DNA of 6,266 nt from Desulfobacteraceae bacterium (lineage in GTDB: Bacteria; Desulfobacterota; DSM-4660; Desulfatiglandales; Desulfatiglandaceae), in NCBI GenBank assembly GCA_030632525.1, contig DAOVUP010000104.1, positions 1 to 6,266 on the forward strand, in the 5' to 3' direction. Both the position numbers and the translations under genes were made by a program. The notes under the pieces are model-generated. The model did not search any database. It saw only the letters and a list, made by a program, of their open reading frames with translations, and was not told the origin of the DNA. Below are positions 5,004-6,266 of the stretch, in pieces. Within the stretch, counting starts at the first letter, position 1; every line of letters starts with the position of its first letter.

Positions 5004-6266
5004 CTAATCTATAATGGCTTGGTAAACCATGTCCCTCATAAAGGTTCTGTAATATACCCGTTGGGCGCGTGTCTGAATCATTATCACGGCCACCAACTCT
5101 TCTTCGGGATCTACCCAGAAATAGGTGCCAAGGTAGCCTGCCCAACAATAATCCCCTACTGAACCGGGTTGCGGATTCAGACCTGGCGCGATGCGCACGA
5201 GAAAGCCTAAGCCAAAGCCATTACCCACCTCTGGACTGGGAAAACTTGGTCCCAGCTGCATTTCAAGCTTCGGGGCATATTTGATGGTCGCCGGGAGATG
5301 ATTAGAAGTCATCAGCTCAACAGTCTTAGGGGAAAGCAGACGAACGCCATCTAAGATACCTCCATTGAGAAAGAGCTGACATAGACGCGCGTAATCTTGG
5401 GCAGTCGATACCATACCACCACCCCCTGATAACCAATTTGGCCGCTTTGTTACGTCAAGGGCCGATGGTTTCTTGCCTGTAGCAGGATTAACTTGAGGTT
5501 CAGCGATCCGGGCTTGTCGATCTGCGCCTTCTACCCAAAAGCCACTGTCTGTCAGCTTAAGAGGTTTTGCAATTCGTTCCGCAATAAAGGTATCGAAACT
5601 AACGCCGGAAATTACCTCTACGATGCGGCCCAGCACGTCGGTAGACTGGGAATAATCCCATGTGGTGCCCGGTTGGTAACAGAGGGGAACCTTAGACATT
5701 TTTGTCACCATTTCTTCAAGCGTTTGATCATAGCCAAAGGGGTTGATTTCTTTCCACTTGGTCTTGTTCAAGGAAGGTTTACCGAAAAACCAGTAAGTGA
5801 GTCCGGATGTATGGCGAAGAAGGTCCTGAATCGTCATCTCCCGGTTAGCCGGTACCAGCACTAATTCCTCTTTGTCCGCATACTCGTTTATCTTTTTGAC
5901 ACCCACTTTCATATCCTTGAGTTCAGGGAGAAATTTTGAGACAGGATCGGTTAGCAGTAATTTACCCTCCTCCATCAACATCATGGTTGCAAGGGACGTA
6001 AAGACCTTGCTCATGGAATAGATACGAAAGATCGAGTCTTTGGCCATGGGGTTTTTTTATCTCTATCCTGAAAACCAATGGCCTCAAAATAAGCAATTTT
6101 TCCTTTACGGAGAACGATGCCAACGGCGCCGGGAATAGTTCCTTTATCAACAGCCTCCTGAAGCCCAGACGTAAGCCTTGCGAGTCTTTCAGAGGACATG
6201 CCGACTTCTTCAGGGGTTTTTGCTTGCGGAAGCCCCTGAGCGAAAGCCGTTACCGCCAGCAATAAG
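5004..6266 (-). pseudogene. Beta-lactamase/esterase-like serine hydrolase, frameshifted and cut by the window edge
   Basis: The product belongs to the serine beta-lactamase / penicillin-binding-protein-like family (class C fold, including family VIII esterases). The 5' part (about 6266-6050) encodes the end of a signal peptide (LLAVTAFAQ) and a lead-in containing PEEVGMSSERLARL and GAVGIVLRKGKIAYFEAIGFQDRDKK. The 3' part (6047-5004, 347 residues) continues directly with MAKDSIFRIYSMSK. It contains the catalytic SMSK (SxxK) at its residues 11-14, YSQ at 132-134 in place of the usual YxN, LSGGGGMVSTAQDYARL at 206-222, and WAG at 302-304, where related esterases have WGG and beta-lactamases KTG. 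The parts are one base out of frame at A7C4 (6058-6048). Adding one C would restore DRDKKTPMAKDSIF, the form typical of the family. No other lesion is visible, so this may be a recent mutation or a sequencing error. The true start lies beyond 6266. Substrate is unknown; nothing proves antibiotic hydrolysis. Confidence 0.85.

Noticed and set aside
5004..6047. The 347-codon hydrolase frame as a complete independent gene starting at ATG 6047
   Set aside because: The start falls only ten residues before the catalytic SMSK, leaving out the N-terminal strands and export signal that the family needs. Those are encoded just upstream in another frame, so this is part of a broken gene.
6045..6061. Programmed -1 ribosomal frameshift joining the two hydrolase halves
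   Set aside because: The direction would fit, but the run is not a proper slippery heptamer in the reading frame. T AAA AAA breaks P-site pairing after slipping, and A AAA ACC breaks A-site pairing. Seven A's is also short for efficient transcriptional slippage. A lost base is simpler.

Overview
The window looks like chromosomal DNA from a Gram-negative bacterium with a periplasm and outer membrane. The evidence is an HtrA-type protease with a lipoprotein signal, a full-length three-domain DsbD, and an exported beta-lactamase-fold hydrolase. Base composition is moderate. Several short non-coding inverted-repeat elements sit between the genes. From memory this mix recalls the former Deltaproteobacteria (Desulfobacterota), but that placement is inference and no search was run.

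Layout. Positions 1-120 hold a near-perfect hairpin and a tandem 7-mer. Positions 121-1281 (minus) encode a TraB/PrgY-family membrane protein. Positions 1282-1648 are a divergent intergenic region with a widely spaced 12-bp inverted repeat and a solitary hairpin that resembles a CRISPR repeat. Positions 1649-3055 (plus) encode a trypsin-like HtrA protease with one PDZ domain. After a short gap, 3096-4880 (plus) encodes the transmembrane thiol-disulfide reductase DsbD. Positions 4881-5003 are a convergent intergenic region with a hairpin and an imperfect 17-bp inverted repeat. From 5004 to the right edge (minus) runs a beta-lactamase/esterase-like serine hydrolase, split by one frameshift and cut by the window edge.

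How the genes fit together. The protease and DsbD genes share a strand and are separated by about 40 bases, so they probably form one transcript serving envelope protein quality control: degradation of misfolded proteins, and delivery of reducing power to periplasmic thiols. The TraB-like gene is divergent and the hydrolase convergent, so each is probably a separate unit.

The most interesting observation is at the start of the protease gene. A MITE-like element of about 140-144 bp, with inverted terminal repeats and a flanking 7-bp direct repeat (CAACATG), has apparently inserted into the first codons. The net insertion is 147 bp, exactly 49 codons, and the element is open in that frame. The reading frame therefore survives, and removing the element in thought restores an uninterrupted N-terminus leading into a lipoprotein signal. 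I found no complete novel multi-gene system here.
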